Positions 63,367-64,000 of a DNA stretch of 64,000 nt are shown piece after piece; the stretch's first letter is position 1, and each line of letters opens with the position of its first letter. A program made the position numbers and the translations under genes. Below the pieces are notes generated by a model that worked only from the letters and a program-made list of their open reading frames with translations, did no database searches and had not been told where the DNA came from. This DNA comes from Ajuga chamaepitys (lineage: Eukaryota; Streptophyta; Magnoliopsida; Lamiales; Lamiaceae): NCBI GenBank assembly GCA_958295605.1, contig OY282504.1:38234133-38298132 (forward strand), read 5' to 3'.

Positions 63367-63984
63367 ATGGCTGGAGGGTTGTCTAGTAAAGGAGATGGGC
63401 GTGGGGGACGTTCACTTGGTCGTGGACATGAAAATGGGCGTGCAGGACGTTCACGTGGTCGTGGATCTGAAGATAGGCATGGAGGACGTCAAATCAACCT
63501 TGGTCATAGAGATGATTTTGGTGGCATAAATGGGCTTGGAGGACGTCCAGCTGCTTTTGGTTCTCGAGTTGGCTATGGTAGAGGAAATGGAACTTTATCA
63601 TCTGTATCACCAACATTGCAATCTGCAACAACTACTCAGTCACCAACACCACCACCACCGGCGTTGCAACGTACACCAACTACTCAGTCATGTTCACCAC
63701 CACCGGCAATGTGACATGAGTTGACTACTCAATCATCTGCACCACCACCATCATCGTCATTGCAATGTGCACCAACTACTCAATCGCCATTACCACCACC
63801 GACATTACAATATGCACCACCTAATCATACACCGTCTCACACAACACTTGTTGATGATGAATCACCAGAATCACCGACCGCTCCAGCTGCTAGAACAAAT
63901 CTTGGTGATCAAGTGGCAAATCAATCAGAAAATTCTTCTTCAAGCAATTCTAAGCCATTGCTCAAGATAGCTCACAAGATGTAA
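63367..63984 (+). pseudogene. Gly/Arg-rich then Pro/Thr/Ser-rich frame, possible second CACTA gene
   Basis: From ATG 63367 the frame gives Gly/Arg repeats (GRGGRSLGRGHENGRAGRSR, RHGGRQ) and then tandem TTQSP-PPPP-LQ-APTTQS units. A TGA at 63712-63714 interrupts it; the same frame is open again from 63715 to 63984 with the same repeat type (LQCAPTTQSPLPPPTLQYAP) and an acidic/Ser-rich end. N-termini of this kind occur in the second protein of plant CACTA elements, whose conserved domain would lie beyond 64000. No conserved domain is visible in the window, so the assignment is tentative. The stop lies within the repeat, suggesting an indel or nonsense change. Confidence 0.4.
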
Positions 63985-64000
63985 GTTAATTTATTACTAA

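Larger units (their letters stand above)
44855..64000 (+). mobile_element. Autonomous-type CACTA (En/Spm) element, 5' end and transposase gene; 3' end not found
   Basis: Left terminus CACTACAAGAAAACTG at 44855, preceded by GAA (possible TSD). The subterminal region to about 45290 is rich in ACCAACAA/TTGGTAA repeats of both orientations. The TNP2 transposase gene follows on the plus strand (47328-56452). I found no matching right terminus before 64000, so the element either extends past the window or lost its end. The last kilobase holds a possible second gene. Nested insertions include a complete Copia (49119-54549), a MITE (46767-47047) and, if the element extends that far, hAT elements (58-61 kb). 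The end coordinate is the window edge, not an observed border. Confidence 0.6.

Noticed and set aside
1..64000. CRISPR arrays, operons, rRNA genes
   Set aside because: None seen; spaced-repeat patterns here are transposon subterminal repeats or microsatellites, and the base composition and introns are those of a plant nuclear genome.

Overview
This 64 kb window looks like nuclear intergenic DNA from a flowering plant, probably a eudicot; I cannot name the species. The DNA is AT-rich with long homopolymers. It carries Copia and Ty3/Gypsy LTR elements, CACTA, Mutator-like, hAT, Tourist-like and Stowaway DNA elements, spliceosomal introns inside transposon genes, and captured pieces of plant genes (a VPS4/SKD1 first exon and a PDR-type ABC transporter exon). 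I found no intact host gene, no rRNA or true tRNA gene, and nothing prokaryotic. Almost everything is mobile DNA nested several layers deep, and target-site duplications (TSDs) that I could read directly give the order of insertion.

Layout. 0-6.3 kb: two long-TIR elements, a Tourist-like MITE, three Stowaway MITEs, and a 1.1 kb Mutator-like element with a 9-bp TSD. 8.3-12.96 kb: a decayed L1-type LINE abutting a decayed Copia, both on the minus strand, sharing one chimeric reading frame. 13-16.3 kb: AT-rich DNA with a 95-bp duplication and an inverted array of a motif of about 30 bp. 16.28-18.08 kb: solo LTR (TSD CTAAT), then tRNA-like SINE heads and an hAT element (TSD GCACCAGC). 18.84-29.79 kb: a complete Tat-type Gypsy element (TSD GGGAG) with gag, pol and integrase on the minus strand and a spliced antisense gene (putative gypsy-type transposon domain followed by coiled coil) on the plus strand. 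29.81-31.41 kb: solo LTR (TSD ATTAA). These two elements together split one older TIR element (ends at about 18827 and 32378) that carries the VPS4/SKD1 fragment.

32.63-34.27 kb: probable solo LTR (TSD TGATT). 34.36-40.04 kb: non-autonomous CACTA element (TSD GAT) with an ABC-transporter exon. 40.29-40.39 kb: a near-perfect 42-bp hairpin. 40.40-42.62 kb: long-TIR element split by a solo LTR (TSD GAGAG). 42.92-43.13 kb: Stowaway. 43.21-44.72 kb: Mutator-like element (TSD ATTAATTTA). From 44.855 kb a second CACTA element runs on the plus strand with a TNP2-type transposase gene (Transpos_assoc, TNP2, DUF4218, DUF4216). That gene is damaged by stops and is interrupted in an exon by an apparently intact, very young Tork-like Copia (49.12-54.55 kb, TSD TCAAC, LTRs nearly identical). 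No 3' end of this CACTA was found; a Gly/Arg-rich then Pro/Thr/Ser-rich frame at 63.4-64 kb may be its second gene. 58.3-61.5 kb holds hAT remnants and an hAT nested inside an hAT.

The genes act as separate transposition systems rather than one pathway. The features that go beyond routine repeat annotation are the spliced antisense gene with its own TATA box and poly(A) signal, the two host-gene captures, the datable nesting stack, the LINE-Copia frame fusion and the AT-rich inverted motif array. All calls come from reading the sequence; no database search was run.
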